Notes: a model not told the origin generated them from the letters alone. Positions 1-13,113 are shown, numbered from the stretch's first letter. The stretch: 64,000 nt of DNA from Gnetum montanum (GCA_015680685.1 MNCI01003028.1:4093-68092); one strand, 5' to 3'. Program-made: numbers and translations.

Positions 1-1244
1 AAATAAACTCAGTAGTTAATGTGAGTATGTGTGTGTGCTGTTGAGGCGTGCGGTTGTGAGAAATGTAACGATTGTGTTGTGTGTAAACTACAAATGACTT
101 ACTTTAAAGAGATTTAGCCAACTTTGCCAAATGTTGTGAGTTGTTGAAAATTTCCTATTTTGTTCAACTACCTAGTCTACGCAGTCCTTATAATACCTAC
201 TTGTAAAAAATAAAATTTTGCAAAAACATTTGAGCACAACTCCGCAATCTACTCCTAATTTTCCCTAGAGAAAGAGATAGTTCCACAAGAAAACTAGAAA
301 TAGAGCAAGATTCGATGGAAATAAGCAGAAAAGAAAAGAAAGCAGATTTGTGTAAACCTCAAATATTTAAACAAGGTAAAATGTCACGAGTAAAAACTTC
401 GCAATAAAGCTATCCCAAATTCAATATCTACGAATTGTTCAAACTTCCAAGGCTCAAACAAGCAATTTCTTCAAGACAATCCTACTACGCTATCAAAAAT
501 TACTGCGTAAACTACCACGTACGAGACTCCATTTTGACTAGATAATAGATGTCAACGATTGCATTCAAACATAACCTTTAAACAACTTGACAATTTCTAA
601 TTGAAATACCACGAGAATTCACTTTAAAGATAAAAAGAAGCTATTCTGGTCCCATCAAAATACCAAAGATTTTCTGAACCCTCTCGACTACTGAATTGTT
701 CAACAGTGTGACTACAAATAAAGACTCTCTTACAACAATCCCAATAGCAGTTCCCACACATTGCACAATAATGAAATTTACTACTAAAATGCTCTTAAGG
801 CTTTTAAACACAAGCGCTTCTATGGCAAAATTTTAATAGAAATTTCTATCGGGCAACAAGAACAGTAAGAGCAATCTAAAAATCCCAAAATTACTTGCCA
901 AGGATGATACTATCTAAACCACTAGCTAAACAATTTAAACAAAATAAAAAATAAAATGCATAACTCACAGGACCATGACAAAGAGGCTGAAATCTTTCCT
1001 TTAGCAAGCCATCTTACAAGCAATCGTCTTTACAAATCTTCTTTGCAAATGCTCTTCTCAAGACCCCAAAGTGTCTTCAAGTGAGAGCCTAAGTGCTAAC
1101 TAGTAGCCTTCCAAAGTGTGATGTATGAGACCTCCCAAAAGTCTCTTCTCCAAAAGTTTTTTCCCCCCAAAAAATTATCCTCAAAAAATTATCCTCCTTT
1201 CCCAAGTCCTCATGAAGCCTTTTTATAAGGTTTACAAGGTAGGT
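1..1244. other. Unrecognised AT-rich stretch
   Basis: I see no coding region with a family resemblance on either strand and no RNA gene. The sequence is AT-rich. The only local structure is a short direct duplication of a CAAAAAATTATCCT block near 1168-1195. It is probably old repeat-derived DNA, but no terminal structure is visible. Confidence 0.4.
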
Positions 1245-1410
1245 AGGGAAGTTACATATTCAAAAATATCTCACCTAACTTCTCTCCCAAGTAACTTGGC
1301 CAACCAATTAGGAGATTACTTGCCCAACAAGTTAGGAGGTTACTTGCCCATTTAATTAGGAGGGAGTTATATAGTTAGGAAGTTATTCATAAAGTTAGGA
1401 GGAATTAATA
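1245..1410. repeat. Short tandem repeat, about 25-27 bp unit
   Basis: About five diverged units share the core AAGTTAGGAGGTTACTTGCC. Neighbouring units differ by substitutions and small indels, and the last ones fade into AGTTAGGAAGTTATTC and AAGTTAGGAGGAATT. An open frame crosses part of the array, but it is only the repeat translated and is not a gene. Confidence 0.6.
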
Positions 1411-1499
1411 TTTGTACATATTATAAATATTGCCTTTGTAAGTAATTTATTTAAATAAATCTAAAATCCCTAATCTAGTTTAATTTAATTAAAATTCTA

Positions 1500-2340
1500 A
1501 ATACTAAGTGTCATTAAGCTCTATATTTTTTCATAAAAAATATAATATAATATCCACCTTATTGGTGGTAGCGGTAGTTAATTTATCCTTTCTACATCTT
1601 CGATAATTGAAATTAAAATTTGGGATGGCCTGAAATATGAGCCTGAAGGTGAAGGCACCGATCCTGCAACTGCCCGCAACTGATTTAAAATATCTTCTTC
1701 GGCCAAAAATCGTTACCAGCAACTGCCATCATAGGAGAAGACTCAGCCACTGTGTTAGGAAACGTCGTTGTGTGTTCCGTAAGGATCTACAACTGTTGTA
1801 ACCTCTGCCTCTCGAAAATGCCCTGCAGGTTTTGATGATTATATGATTTAATCCTTGCTTCGTAGATTTTCACTGCCTTCCGTCTGTGATAACTGGTAAA
1901 CTATCTGGCTTTCAAAGTTTTCTTCCAACATTTGGTGCATATTCTTCAAGCAATGTCCACTAGGGTTTTAAAGGCATTTGCTGTTATTGTGGATGAAAAC
2001 CCAAATTTGTTCATCGCGCGAAATAGGCATCGATTCTTTTGAAATCCACAAGTGTCTCTGCTGAAATTGATGATATGCCCGCTGCATTCTGCCCTAAACT
2101 AGCCTCAGTTCTGTCTGCACAACCTGCACGCGATTGTTGCCTGAAACCCCCTTTAACTTGGCTCAATGGTAAAAGAAGGGCCTCCCATGCGCTCCATGAA
2201 CTCGAGTTTGGCATCTGGCTAGTCGGCAACATAAATCCAGCCAATGCGTGGGCGCAATCCTGAACAACAAGCCAATGGATTTGCCCAAAAACCACGACAT
2301 TTAGTTCTATTTTTCTAATTTTCAATTTTTTCTCTGACAG
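1500..2340. other. Gene-like composition, unresolved
   Basis: This stretch is less AT-rich than its surroundings and holds overlapping open frames of 60-104 codons on both strands, for example minus 2011-2325 and plus 2039-2263. I recognise no domain in any of them. It could be a decayed exon, a 5' untranslated region of a lost gene, or non-coding DNA of normal composition. I do not claim a coding region. Confidence 0.2.
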
Positions 2341-5318
2341 CGTTAATAATGGGCCTTTGGACTTACGGGAATTTGGGTTCGTCTACAATACAGAAACCTT
2401 TACATCCTTTGATAATTTTAAATTTGTGGGATTCAAAACCTATTGGTAGTCCGTTAGGTCCTTCACTTGCTTCCAACTCTTAGCTGATTTTTGATAATCC
2501 ATTACCCACGATGTTGTCTATTTTGCCAATATTAACAGGGAGTATGCTTTCTTGTGGTAAATAATCACCTCCTTTTTTTTATTCTAATCTTCACTCAAGA
2601 AAATAACTCGGCATTTTAATTTTACTTTTCAAGAAGGCTTCAACATTAAGATTATTTACCATTAGCTTGCTTCTCCAAGAATACCCATCAACTCACAATA
2701 CTAAACTGCAAATTTACAACCAGGGATTGTGCTAATTTTGAACAAAATATTCCAACTATTCCATGTAATGGCCAAATGTGCCAACAATAAGCCTAACATT
2801 TCAAAACCATTTTTTCATATTTGGCATTTAATTTTTATGGAAATGACACAATTTTTGATTTATCAAGGAAAGAGGCTATGATTTGCATATGTGTGTTGGA
2901 TGATACTCTAGGGCAACATACATATTAAGCATATTTTCTAGGTTTTCTTTCCAATTTCTATTGTGAACCTTATTGAACCCTTGTGTCTCAAGCAAGGGTT
3001 TTTTTGAGGTGATGACAATTTATTATTATGTAATTCTTGGAGATTTATTTGATAGGTAGATTTATTAGATCTAAAATTTTTTCATCTAATTATAATATGA
3101 TGGTCAATTTGATTTTTTATATGGATTTCTAATTTGATATATGATTTTCCTCTATGTATGACATAGAATAGCATTTTTTGTTATCAATCTCTTGATGTAA
3201 TTTTGATCTTATCCTATGTTTAACACATGGATAAATATGATGTATGAACTTTATTTTTTTCTTTTATGAAATGATGTATGAGGGTTATGTCTAATTTCAG
3301 TATTGATTTGATTTTGGTCAGATGGGTTTTTTCCTCTTTTGTTGATGATGTAAGATACAACTTTCTTGTTATGCTCCTATATTGCATAGTATTGCCCATT
3401 TTAGTAGTGATGAATGATCATTCCAATGTTAAATTTGCTAAACTTTATGTTGTGACATATTTTTTGACTACCATGAGTTCATTGTAAATCATAGTTTATT
3501 ATTGCAAACATTTTGCAAGTTACAAATAATATTAATTCATAAAATTCCAATGCACCATGATTCATGATGAAATTGTAGTTGGTTCAATACAAGCTCATTA
3601 AGTATTGTAATTACTATAAAGTTCGAATATTGGAGTTGGCACCTAAAATGAATTGTAGTGGTTCAGCAATGATAATTCTATAAGTCATGGCCAGTCTACT
3701 ACTAGTCATAATTTCATGAGTTATAATCTAGTCATGCTTAATACTACAATATTTTTCAAGGATCACAATCAACTTACATTGTCTAGAAGAATAGGTAATC
3801 ATGAGCCATGTTTATGTCATGGTTTGTTATAGAAACATTGGATTAAGATGATGTGAAGATTAATGTGTTAGTTTCATAGACCAACAAAGTGAAAGATGGT
3901 TGCATGTACTATTTGAATGCATAAAAGAGTGATGGACTACTAGATGACATGGTGAATGGAAAACTTGTTAGAAGAATTTTGGATATGAGAAGATATGGCA
4001 GCTATCCAACTAATGAGTTATAGGTTTTGTTTTAAAGATGATAGAGCTATGTATATATGTGAACAAGCTGGTCATAAAATGTTTTATGTGGAGACTCATC
4101 CATCACAAAATGTGATAATTGATATAACATTATATCAATTTTATTCAATGCTTGTATTGTTATGATGTGATGTTGAAAACTATTAATTAGATATAATGAT
4201 GAGTTCTGATGGAGGTAGCATCAAGGGAAAGACAAGTTATGACTAGAAAATCTAGAGTTTATTATCAAATTCATCCCATCATATGTGGTAGGAGAGGCTC
4301 TTATCCAAGCTCCAACCTAAGGTAGAGAAAGATTATATAACAACATGGTCTAGTCTTTAATAGGCTTAAAACTCCATATGTTCAATGGTTCTACAATGTC
4401 ATAGCTAGGATGATAATACCAAATAATATGATAGGTGGGTTTTATAACAATGTAGACTATATCCTATATGATGAAATATAAAATTTATAAGTTTTATAGA
4501 CAAGCTTTTGGATGAATAATGATCTAAATTTTAATAAATTTCAAGTACATATGTTAGTTGGTTTTACATGATACACCAAGATGAGTGCTAGTCTCCAAAG
4601 ATTATGATTGTTTAGTGGTAGTGGATTGAAAGGTCATGTTATTATGCATTTTGGTTTGCAAGTATGATTTCTTATATGCATGTATTATTATGTTGTGAAA
4701 AGTACATACTCATGCTTGATGGATACAACTCTATTGTTCTTATTTTTAATTTAAATGTGAGGTGTAATAATAGGTCCCTACTCAATCAATGTACTAACTA
4801 TCTTGTTATTTAAAGGTCAAGCTAGTGGATCTAATACCTAAGAGGATTAGAATTATAATTTTCAATATTTGTGCAAGATGTTGATATTTATGGATTTAGG
4901 ACATGTACTATCTATACAATATCTCTCTCCTTTGTTATCAATGTGGCATGAACTATATTTATTACATTACGCTAGATTATGATTTGATTATGTTGGATAG
5001 GGATTGGTTTTTAGTTATGTATGTTCTATCATTATTATTTTTTTGGCTTACAAGTTGGAAGTCTCATGCTTAATAATTTTTTTTAAGAATTGCTATCTTA
5101 TTTTGATAATGTTTCATGGGCATGTAGGCTTGTGTGATTATAAGTGATTATAATAGTGTACATGTTAGGTTTCTTGTCTTCCAAAGGCTATTGTTAACTT
5201 TATATGTAATATATTATGAATCATTTATTTTCTACTCTTTAGAACCTATTTATTTTATATGCAAATGTTTGGTAAATTTTTTGATTTATTTTATACATAT
5301 GTAAGTCGTTTTAATTTT
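2341..5318. other. AT-rich spacer, possible retroelement remnants
   Basis: No gene can be supported. Around 4950-5030 the plus strand reads LDYDLIMLDRDW, which recalls the LDYDVILGMDWL segment after the protease of some Ty3/gypsy elements. The flanking frame is full of stops and no other domain confirms it. I regard a degraded retroelement as possible but unproven. Confidence 0.2.
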
Positions 5319-5405
5319 AGGAACCACCACTTCGAGGAATGATAAGGTGCTTATTTTTCAAGTCATAAGACCTAGGTTCAAGCCTAGTGCAACCACTCAA
5401 AATAA
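5319..5405 (+). repeat. tRNA-like segment, possible SINE head
   Basis: The stretch AGACCTAGGTTCAAGCCTAG (box B-like GGTTCAAGCC at 5375-5384) follows GGTGCTTATTTTTCAAGTC, which resembles the anticodon arm and box B half of a degenerate tRNA. No full cloverleaf folds by eye and there is no clear A-tail. It looks like the head of an old tRNA-derived SINE. Confidence 0.3.
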
Positions 5406-6423
5406 GTTAAGCTTTCATTCATTCACTAACCCTTTTAGGATCCTATCTTAGTAGGATGAGCATTGAGCCTCTAGGTGATGATCCTTTTACATGTTTTTAA
5501 AATTTAATTTTTGGCCTTGGTTTTATGTTATCTTTCATATAGCAGCTTCTAGTATAGTGTAAGTTAGGGGGCTATTACAGTGTTCAAAAATTAATTTGAA
5601 GCTAGATGTGAGAAAATGATATTGAAAAATTTCTAATTTTTCAGTACCATGGACATCATGTCTAAAGTTGATCTTATAGTACAAATGCATAGAACTTCAA
5701 AATCTATAACTTTGGCCTTTTTAAAATTTCATCCTTAAAATAGCAAAAGGATTGGGGATTGAATAAAATAGAAGTTTTACAAAGTTTACATGGAAAATTT
5801 TATTAATGGTTAATCAATCTTAAGTATTTCTTATAATTTTTTTGTAGTCTAAATATTTTTAGCAAAGAATGATCTAAAGATACAAAATACTAATGTCACT
5901 CAAAATGTAGAGACTATGAAGAATTCCAAAGTTTTTAACTTTTTACTTGATTATTTATATGAATCCTTATTAAAATATATCACTTCATGATACATATTTC
6001 TATAAATTATTAGATTTGTTTGCCTAAATAAGGGTTTTACACTAGTGATTCAAGCCATCCTTGAATGCTATGGAATTAATGTTTTGCATGCCAATTATTT
6101 TTCCAAATATTTTTTTTTTCAAATTGTTCAATTATGAAATGATTAAGCAATCATTGAATCTAAAATTTTTATGAATTAGCATAATTTATTTCTTGGGAAT
6201 GGAAAGTGGATTTTGACTTCTATTCTTCTAATCACTCTAAAATTCCTTGTTAGATTGAATTAGAAAATATTCCTTTATTTTTGAAAGTATTGAAAGTAAA
6301 ATTATTGGGAGTATTAGAACAATATTGAGGAAAAAGTCAAAAACATGACTAGATGGTGTGCAACACACATGGTATTTTGTAGATATTGATTTACAATAAA
6401 AAAAGACATAATCAAAAGTTAAG

Positions 6424-6609
6424 TTGGTAATTAGTGCTTTTTCCAAAAAAATTACACATTATAATTTTCAAGGATGTTGTAGCTATTGTTTTCATAAAAG
6501 CCATGTTATTAGAATTTGTCCTATTCTCAATAAAAAAACGTTATTCATGAGGAAAAGAGAAAAATTTTTAGAAAAGGAAAATAATGGTAGTTTCAATAAG
6601 CATAAATGA
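6424..6609 (+). pseudogene. LINE ORF1 zinc-knuckle fragment
   Basis: A 61-codon open stretch contains C-S-Y-C-F-H-K-S-H-V-I-R-I-C, an exact CX2CX4HX4C zinc knuckle, preceded by YNFQGC and followed by P. This matches the C-terminal nucleic-acid-binding knuckle of plant LINE ORF1 proteins. The RNA-binding domain that should lie upstream is not recognisable. It sits 5' of the reverse transcriptase remnants on the same strand, as expected for ORF1. It is a remnant and not functional. Confidence 0.5.
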
Positions 6610-7084
6610 AATCATCTTTAATAAGTTCTCAACCTTTTACTAATCCTTTTAATTCTAAAGGTGTCAATAAACACTTGATATCTAAAGAGAATTCCTCTTT
6701 AGAAAAAAAAATTCAGTAAGGAATAACAATGAAAATACTGATATAGATGAATTTCACTTAGTGTAATATAAAAAGAATAGACATGTAGATACTACTTTCA
6801 ATTTAAAAATCCCAAAGGTATCTCATTTTCATTTTAGTTCTATTGCTATTTTAAATGTATTTTTATTGAATAATGCTTTTTCAAACATGGATTGTGAGAT
6901 AAATGCTAAACTTGAAAAATCAATGATATGGAACTCTTCCCCTACAACTCAATGTTAGATTTATCATAGAATGTTTTGGGCCTTTCTAATAGCTCCTAAG
7001 AAAAGATTATCAACTTGATAGATTTTACATCTCTAATGTTTTCTTTGGGAAGCCTACAAGTAGAAGTATATACTAATGTTACTC

Positions 7085-8700
7085 TATTAGATCATTTTCT
7101 TATTAGCATTTTTCTTTATAGAAATAATTCTTCATCTTTTTGAAAGCATGAGCTTTTTCATTTAAATGCTAATATGTTCATAGAACTTAGTGATAAAAAT
7201 ATTTTGAAGTTTTTATGGAATGTAGAAAAAATCATACTAGTGATATTGGTTGGACTGACTGGTGGTAGCAAACTACTTGTAGAATTAGAAATTATACTAG
7301 ATGGTTTGGAAAGCAGTTTTGTAAGTGTGAGAATCAAGTTAAAAAAGGTCTTGTAGAATCTATAAAGTAAATACAAATTTTTGAAGACCAAAATCCCTTT
7401 AATTTTGAAACTCAAAAAGGCTTGGCTAAAACTCGATATGTTAAAAAATTTTGAAATACTTTTGAAGATAAAAATGCTCTCACTAAAAGTCTAATGGGTT
7501 GGCTAAAAATTGAAGATGAATCTTGTAAAAACATTTAAAAATTTCTAAAAAGGTGGGTCATGTATCTAAATTAGAAGCACTTTATATAAATGGTTCCATC
7601 ATTAAGGATCCTTAGAATATTAATAGTTTTTTAGTAAATAATTTTTCATTTATTTATGCTTTTGAAGGTTTTAGCATGAAATCCTTCTAGGCCTCTAATA
7701 CACATATTTCTAATCTTATAACAAAAGTGTATTGGAAATATTCTTGAAGAATAAATTATAGTAGAAGAAATTGAAACAACAACCTTTATTTTAGTCAATG
7801 GTAAAGCTCTAGGTGTTGAAGGTTTTCCTATTGAATGTTTTAAGAAATATTAGGACATTGTTGGAGATGATCTCTTTCATGTCTTCTAAGAAGCCATGAA
7901 AATAATTTCTTTTGGTAAAAATATTAATAAAGTTGTGATTTATCTTCTTCCTAAGAATAGAGATCTTCAACATATTGGTAATTGAAGACCTATTACTCTT
8001 CTTAATAATACTTCTAAAATTTTAGCTAAATACATGGCTTATTGAATTCAAAAAGATTATTGAAGATATCATAAGACCTAAGCAAACTAGTTTTTTTTAA
8101 AAGTAAACATATCTTAAAAAATATTATTGTAGCTTGTAAGAGAATCCAGTAGGTTTTAAATAGTAACTAAGACATTGTTTTTATTAAGTTAGATTATGTC
8201 AAAGCTTGTGATAAGATTGAAAGATTTTTTATCTCTATAAACTAGAATTTAGTAATTATTTTATGTCTTGTTCGGAACCTACTCATTGATGATAATGTTC
8301 AAGTTGTTACTAATTTTTGATTACATTCCTTCTTTTCTCTTCAAAATTTAGTACATAAAGGTTGTCCTCTAGCTTCCTATCTTTTTAATATTCCTACAAA
8401 TTTTCTTTCACCTAATCTACATTATGATCTACAAAGGAATTTCATTAAGGGAATTTCAATTGCTGATCAAGGTATGCAATTTCTTAATATGCACTTTGCA
8501 AATGATTTTTTATGATAAAAAATTCTCTACAACATATCAATTCTCTTTTAGCTAAAGTGGAGGATTATTGCATGTTATCTCGCTCTTAGATCAACTAGCA
8601 AAAGTCTATTATTTATCGTATTAGTAATATTGATGAGTGGATTTCTCTCAAGGCTTGCAAAATCTTGAAAAAAGATATCTCCAAAATTTTAGAAAAACCT
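7085..8700 (+). pseudogene. LINE ORF2 remnant: endonuclease tail and reverse transcriptase
   Basis: DHFLISIFL near 7090-7120 resembles the SDH motif that ends the apurinic-type endonuclease. After it come NGSIIKDP (about 7590), the segment GKALGVEGFPIECFKKY (about 7803-7853; family pattern K-x-P-G-x-D-G-F), then a block reading RPITLLNNTSKILAKYMA with Trp replaced by stop (about 7985-8040). LDYVKACDKI stands where DFxKAFD is expected, HKGCPLASYLFNI (about 8355-8395) matches the G-C-P-L-S-P-x-L-F-N block, and FANDF occupies the catalytic Y/F-A-D-D site with the first Asp lost. Many stops and frameshifts make it inactive. Confidence 0.7.
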
Positions 8701-8974
8701 TTTCTTTTTTAGCCTAATCTTACTATTTTTTGAAATTATCTAGTTGATAAAATTGATAAGAAGCTTGATAAAGAAAAGGAAAAATCTCACCCTTACTTGA
8801 AAAGTTTTAGTTATTAAGCAAATGCTTCAATCAACTCATATTTTTTACTCTAGTTGTTGGGCTTCTTCTAAAACTTCTTATAATAGAATTAATCCTATTA
8901 TCCATTGGTTTCTTTTGTCTAGTAAGTAACATAAAAAAGGTTTTTCTAGAGTTGCTTGAGATATTTAAATTAGT

Positions 8975-9870
8975 AGCAAGAAAAATGGAGGACTTGGCCT
9001 TATTAATCATTATAACCAAGGTGTTTCTTTTGCAATAAAATGGATTGAAAAATTCATTAGTTAAGATTATGTTAGGATGCTCTCTTTAGGATATAGAATT
9101 ATGCATGAAAAACCTAAGAATGATATAATTAGTCTTCTAATAACTTTCTTCAATTTCTTTTTCCACATGCTATTTTTATTCCTAGTTCTCCAATTCTTAA
9201 TCAAATTTGGAAATGGTTCAAACTTAGTAAATATTAGAATTACAATCATATTGTAGTTTCAAAATATATGCTTTAAAAAATTAGCATATGGTGGCTTCCT
9301 TTTAATGAAGGATCTTAGGCTCTTAATGCATCTAGATTGTGTACCACTTAGAGTAGATTTGGTATCACTGCAATTTTTGATCTATGTATACATTATAGAT
9401 GGATTATAGGAAATGAAGCTTTGAGCCTCTATGGTTTTAATAGAAAAAAGGAAAAATAATTTTAAAAAATTAATTTCTAATCTTAAGAATTTATTTAAAG
9501 TTGATAATAATTTGCATTAGGATTTTCTAGATATTTTTCAAAAGGACGATCGATATTTTTTTCTTTTTAATTCAAAAGTTTCTTATGAGATTATTGTGAA
9601 GAATGATTTTATTCATAGTAAATTCAATAAGACATGGAAAATACAATTATCATTGCTCTTTTGGATAAGGAAAACGAAATTTATTTGGAGAGCTCCTACA
9701 TTTCCTAAAATTCATATTTTTTTAACAGTGTCTTATTCATCAAGGTCTTCCTATCAACACCCATCTTAAACATATCAGAAATGTTTCTCCAAAATATCCT
9801 CTTTGTAAAAGTAAAGACTTAGTTTTTTTCATATTCTTTGTAGTGTCTTATTGTTCATCATACTTGGAAA
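8975..9870 (+). pseudogene. LINE ORF2 C-terminal remnant
   Basis: GGLGLINHYNQGVSFAIKWI (about 8991-9050) corresponds to the conserved K-x-x-G-G-L-G segment after the reverse transcriptase in plant LINEs. At about 9680-9830 the plus strand reads FIWRAPTFPKIHIFLT, then HQGLPINTHL and SPKYPLC, matching the zinc-binding domain (W-x-x-P-x-P-K-x-x-x-F, then C-P-x-C) found at the end of ORF2. At least one frameshift interrupts it. Same element as the reverse transcriptase upstream. Confidence 0.55.
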
Positions 9871-10172
9871 TGGATATCCAAATTTTTTAACTTTGAACCA
9901 AGTATTAATGAAGTCATTTATGGTAATCAACTTGCTTTGTCTACTTCATTTTTTTGCATTTGAAATTATCTTCAACCACTTATTATCTGCTCTACTTGAA
10001 AGCTTTGACGTGTAGTTATTTTCCAATAGCAAGAGTATAACTATGACCTTTCTTTAGGGATCAAATACTATATTCTTAAAAATGTATCTTTTTAGCTACA
10101 ACTTCAAGCAAAAAAGTTTCTAGTGAAGGATAAATAATTAACTTGTTTTCTATAATATTAATTTTTTTAAAA

Positions 10173-10355
10173 NNNNNNNNNNNNNNNNNNNNNNNNNNNN
10201 NNNNNNNNNNNNNNNNNNNNNNNNNNNNNNNNNNNNNNNNNNNNNNNNNNNNNNNNNNNNNNNNNNNNNNNNNNNNNNNNNNNNNNNNNNNNNNNNNNNN
10301 NNNNNNNNNNNNNNNNNNNNNNNNNNNNNNNNNNNNNNNNNNNNNNNNNNNNNNN
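10173..10355. other. Assembly gap (183 Ns)
   Basis: An unbroken run of N, so the true size and content are unknown. It falls where the LINE's 3' end would be expected. Open frames that cross it are meaningless. Confidence 0.99.
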
Positions 10356-10479
10356 CATCCTACTACGAGGGATCTTAGAAGGCTTGTCAGATAAGTGAAA
10401 CCCTAACCTCTTCGAGCGGTTGTACGCAGGCTTAAACCCATATCTACCAACTTAAAAAACAAGTAACTTACTAATAGAT

Positions 10480-10550
10480 AACTTAAGTGGTTAGTTCATT
10501 ATCTTGTTAGTCAAGAGGTTTCTAGTTTAAGTCACACTTGAGACATCATT
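10480..10550 (+). repeat. tRNA-like segment, possible SINE head
   Basis: AGTGGTTAGTTCATTATCTT is followed by GTTAGTCAAGAGGTTTCTAG and TTTAAGTC, in the spacing of tRNA box A, anticodon arm and box B (GGTTCAAGTC-like). The second half is too diverged for a working tRNA. An old tRNA-derived SINE is the likeliest origin. The body downstream has no recognisable tail. Confidence 0.35.
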
Positions 10551-11406
10551 ATATTCCTCTATACTTTCTCTAATGTATCATGTTATCTATATATCTTGGG
10601 GTGTAATTATAGTTAAACTATTTTAGGTTCTAACAATACCCCTAAAAAATCTATAACTATACATTTTTTTATCCATGGAAAATGCATCCTTTTATCATTT
10701 TCTAGCAATGATTTTTTAGTTTGGAAGATAGAATAGTTAGAATTTTTAGACTTCCTATTGAAAAACAACATAGGATATGTACTTAAACAACTATTTGAAA
10801 GTCTAATTATCACTAGTCATACAATATATAATATAACTAACCAATTAAAGTAATAAAAATATAAGCTGCTCTACAACATCGTTGTTCTTGACATGTTTTC
10901 AAGTATCACCTTAGTCTATTGAGTAATTTTAAATATTGGGATAGGACTTAAAAAGAGTACATCTCAATGCTCACCAAGCATGAAACACATGCCAACAAAA
11001 AACTTATCAAAGTCCTAAGGTTGGTTATAAAACTCAAGCAATGTATAAAACTTGTATATTGTGATATATTCAAAATAAGCTAGTTAGTCGCTCCCTTGTT
11101 CCACTTACATGGACACCATAGGGACTACTAGGTGAACCCTCTAGATTCATCATCACATGCTAGTAGTTGGTGTCATGTTGTTATAAGCCCATGCAATTTT
11201 CCATAGCACATCCCATCTTGTATCCAAGCCTAAACCCCAACATAGAGTTGAACTGTGAAACCCTCCCATGAAAAATCCTATTAAGTAAGACACAGAGAAA
11301 GGTCGTAGCTCTCCTCAACTAATGTGTAAAAGTGCCATGCTAATATGGTTCTAAAAACATAAGGAGTGAGTGAGTCCTTTGATCCCCATGGCCTCCAAAC
11401 TCTGGA
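10551..11406. other. Spacer with no recognised feature
   Basis: I see nothing that I can name here: short frames only, no domain, no terminal repeats. The stretch ends at the TG that opens the reversed LTR at 11407. Confidence 0.4.
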
Positions 11407-11927
11407 TGTAATAACATTGCTCTAGTAAAGCATCATCCTTGATTCCAAAATTAACTAGACAACCTAGAGTAGACACAAGATGAACTATGCCTAAATAGTC
11501 ATAGCACCTACATACACAAAATAAGCATACATCATCCATTAATCCATGGGTTAGGAGTGTATCAAGTATGCCACATGAAATCATACAAGCAACATGACCA
11601 ACATAACACATACAAGAATGACCACAACAAGTACATACAACAATAAGAAATACCAATCTTCTATAAGTGCTAAGGTACATTCTAACTCTAATGTATATAG
11701 TCTTAATCTCTACTGTTAAAGAGAAGAGTGACAACTTGAAATCAAAGTTGAAGCTCCCATGCAAGCATATATATTCTTGTGATGAGGTATATAAAGAAAT
11801 CAAGGCCAATGTAGATCTTTAATAATTGTTATGATAGCATGGAATCTGTGAGGATCTCCACACTCTTCTAATTCTTGTCCTGAAGGAAAATAACCTTCAA
11901 TCTATCAACAAGACATGTTTTTCTAGA
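11407..11927 (-). repeat. 3' LTR of the gag-only element
   Basis: About 521 bp, starting TGTAATAACATTG and ending near ATGTTTTTCTAGA as read on the plus strand. It aligns along its length to 14405-14921, for example AGATGAACTATGCC, AAGCATACATCA and AGGAGTGTATCAAGTA against AGAGTGTATCAAGTA. It is more diverged than a recent insertion would be. The minus-strand PPT lies directly beside it. A 152-codon open stretch (11351-11809, minus) crosses it and is not a gene. Confidence 0.75.
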
Positions 11928-11936
11928 CTCTCCTTT
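11928..11936 (-). other. Polypurine tract of the gag-only element
   Basis: On the minus strand AAAGGAGAG sits directly upstream of the 3' LTR, the position where the plus-strand DNA primer of an LTR retrotransposon is expected. It confirms the minus orientation. Confidence 0.55.
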
Positions 11937-12269
11937 ACTTAAACGAAGTGACATCTATAGAGCTTAAGTATTTGTCTATACACCCTTTCAAACATGGAGA
12001 ACATAATAAATGTTAAGGATATTGAACAACTCTACTCATTTGACAATTATAGATAAGAAGATTTAATGGCCAGGGAAATCCATTGTAAAGCACAAATATT
12101 AAATTCAATTTGACATCCAACTAAGGCTTAGAGATGATTACGTAATCTAGATTAAGGAAGAAAAGGCTTGCTATTTTTCATGTAAACTATACCAACCTTT
12201 TTCCTTGAAGTGAGTCTCACTTTATATGCAAATATTTTCCTACAATTGTAGTGTTACAGAGGTGTATTT

Positions 12270-12545
12270 TTCTAGAATCCTATTCTTCCTACCTAAAAAT
12301 GCATTATCAATCCTATAATTTCTACTCAAAGATGTAGTTACAATATTGTGCTTATTTCTTGAAGACATAGTCCAATTCTGTGCTTTCTACTAATAGAGAA
12401 AATCACAATCCCATGCTTCCTATTCAGATCTGTAGTCAAAATCTTATGCTTCTTGCTTAAAGACATAGTCACAATCTTATGCTTTCTACTCAAAGACGCA
12501 ACTAGGATCCTATGCTCCCTACTTGAAGATGTAGTTAAGAACATA
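12270..12545 (-). repeat. 33-bp tandem array (11-residue repeat)
   Basis: About eight diverged units of about 33 bp with the core CTCAAAGACATAGTCACAAT then CTTATGCTTTCTA. Read on the minus strand, the frame stays open across five or six units as an 11-residue repeat such as SLSRKHKIVTM and SLSKKHKILTT. It lies between gag and the 3' LTR. The lysine/arginine-rich repeat could be a passive minisatellite. I see no evidence that it is a protein domain. Confidence 0.65.
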
Positions 12546-13113
12546 TACCACTAGTCCATAGTCAGCATCAAAAACATGTACTCCACCACCATTCACTCAT
12601 AGGTGTACGCCTTCTTTTACTTTCTCTCTATCTAGAATCAATTCATGAAGGATGTAGTCATATTAGGCTAACCATGTTCTAATCCTCTTAACATTTGTTG
12701 CCCTTTTTGAATACTAGATCATTCAACTTTTCCTAAGGTGGTAAAGCCTTCATATACCTACTAGAAGGAGTTCAAAACTCTCATAACTTACTCATCATCA
12801 TCCCCGTTAGAGATCATCAATTGATCATGAGGTTAATGCACAACCGAATTCAACCTATGATTATTATTTAGTCTATTACCATCACTTATAACTTGAATAT
12901 TTTGAGATCATTCTCAAGCATAATGTTTTCTACCACATAGGTAGCATCTTAAGCCTTGATGCCTTAGAGGATATTAATAGAACCCTCCAAAAGATGGTCA
13001 TTTTTTGCACAAATCTTGCTATTCTTGGGAAGCTTGACATTTTCCATGACTCTAGAATAAGTTTTATTTACTTAGGGCTAGCTCAACATAAGAGTCTTTG
13101 AATCCACCTAAAC

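Larger units (their letters stand above)
6000..10172 (+). mobile_element. Decayed L1-type LINE (non-LTR retrotransposon)
   Basis: A run of recognisable but stop-broken segments lies in the normal order of a plant L1-type LINE: an ORF1 zinc knuckle (about 6470-6520), the endonuclease tail (about 7085-7160), reverse transcriptase (about 7560-8560), the C-terminal GGLGL segment (about 8985-9055) and the terminal zinc-binding region (about 9680-9850). Each piece needs several frame changes. The endonuclease is mostly unrecognisable. The 5' end is approximate. The 3' end runs into the assembly gap, so neither poly-A nor target duplication can be checked. A long-dead copy is certain enough; the family name is not. 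Confidence 0.7.

Noticed and set aside
2011-2325. 104-codon minus-strand open frame as a gene
   Set aside because: It overlaps another open frame of similar quality on the plus strand, has no recognised domain, and no splice or promoter context.
4900-5060. Gypsy protease remnant
   Set aside because: A single short match to the D-Y-D-x-I-L-x-x-D-W pattern with no neighbouring domain; not enough to call.
11351-11809. 152-codon minus-strand open frame with Cys-rich stretches as a secreted protein
   Set aside because: It lies across an LTR, and the matching LTR (14500-14739) gives a similar but shorter frame, so it is LTR sequence.
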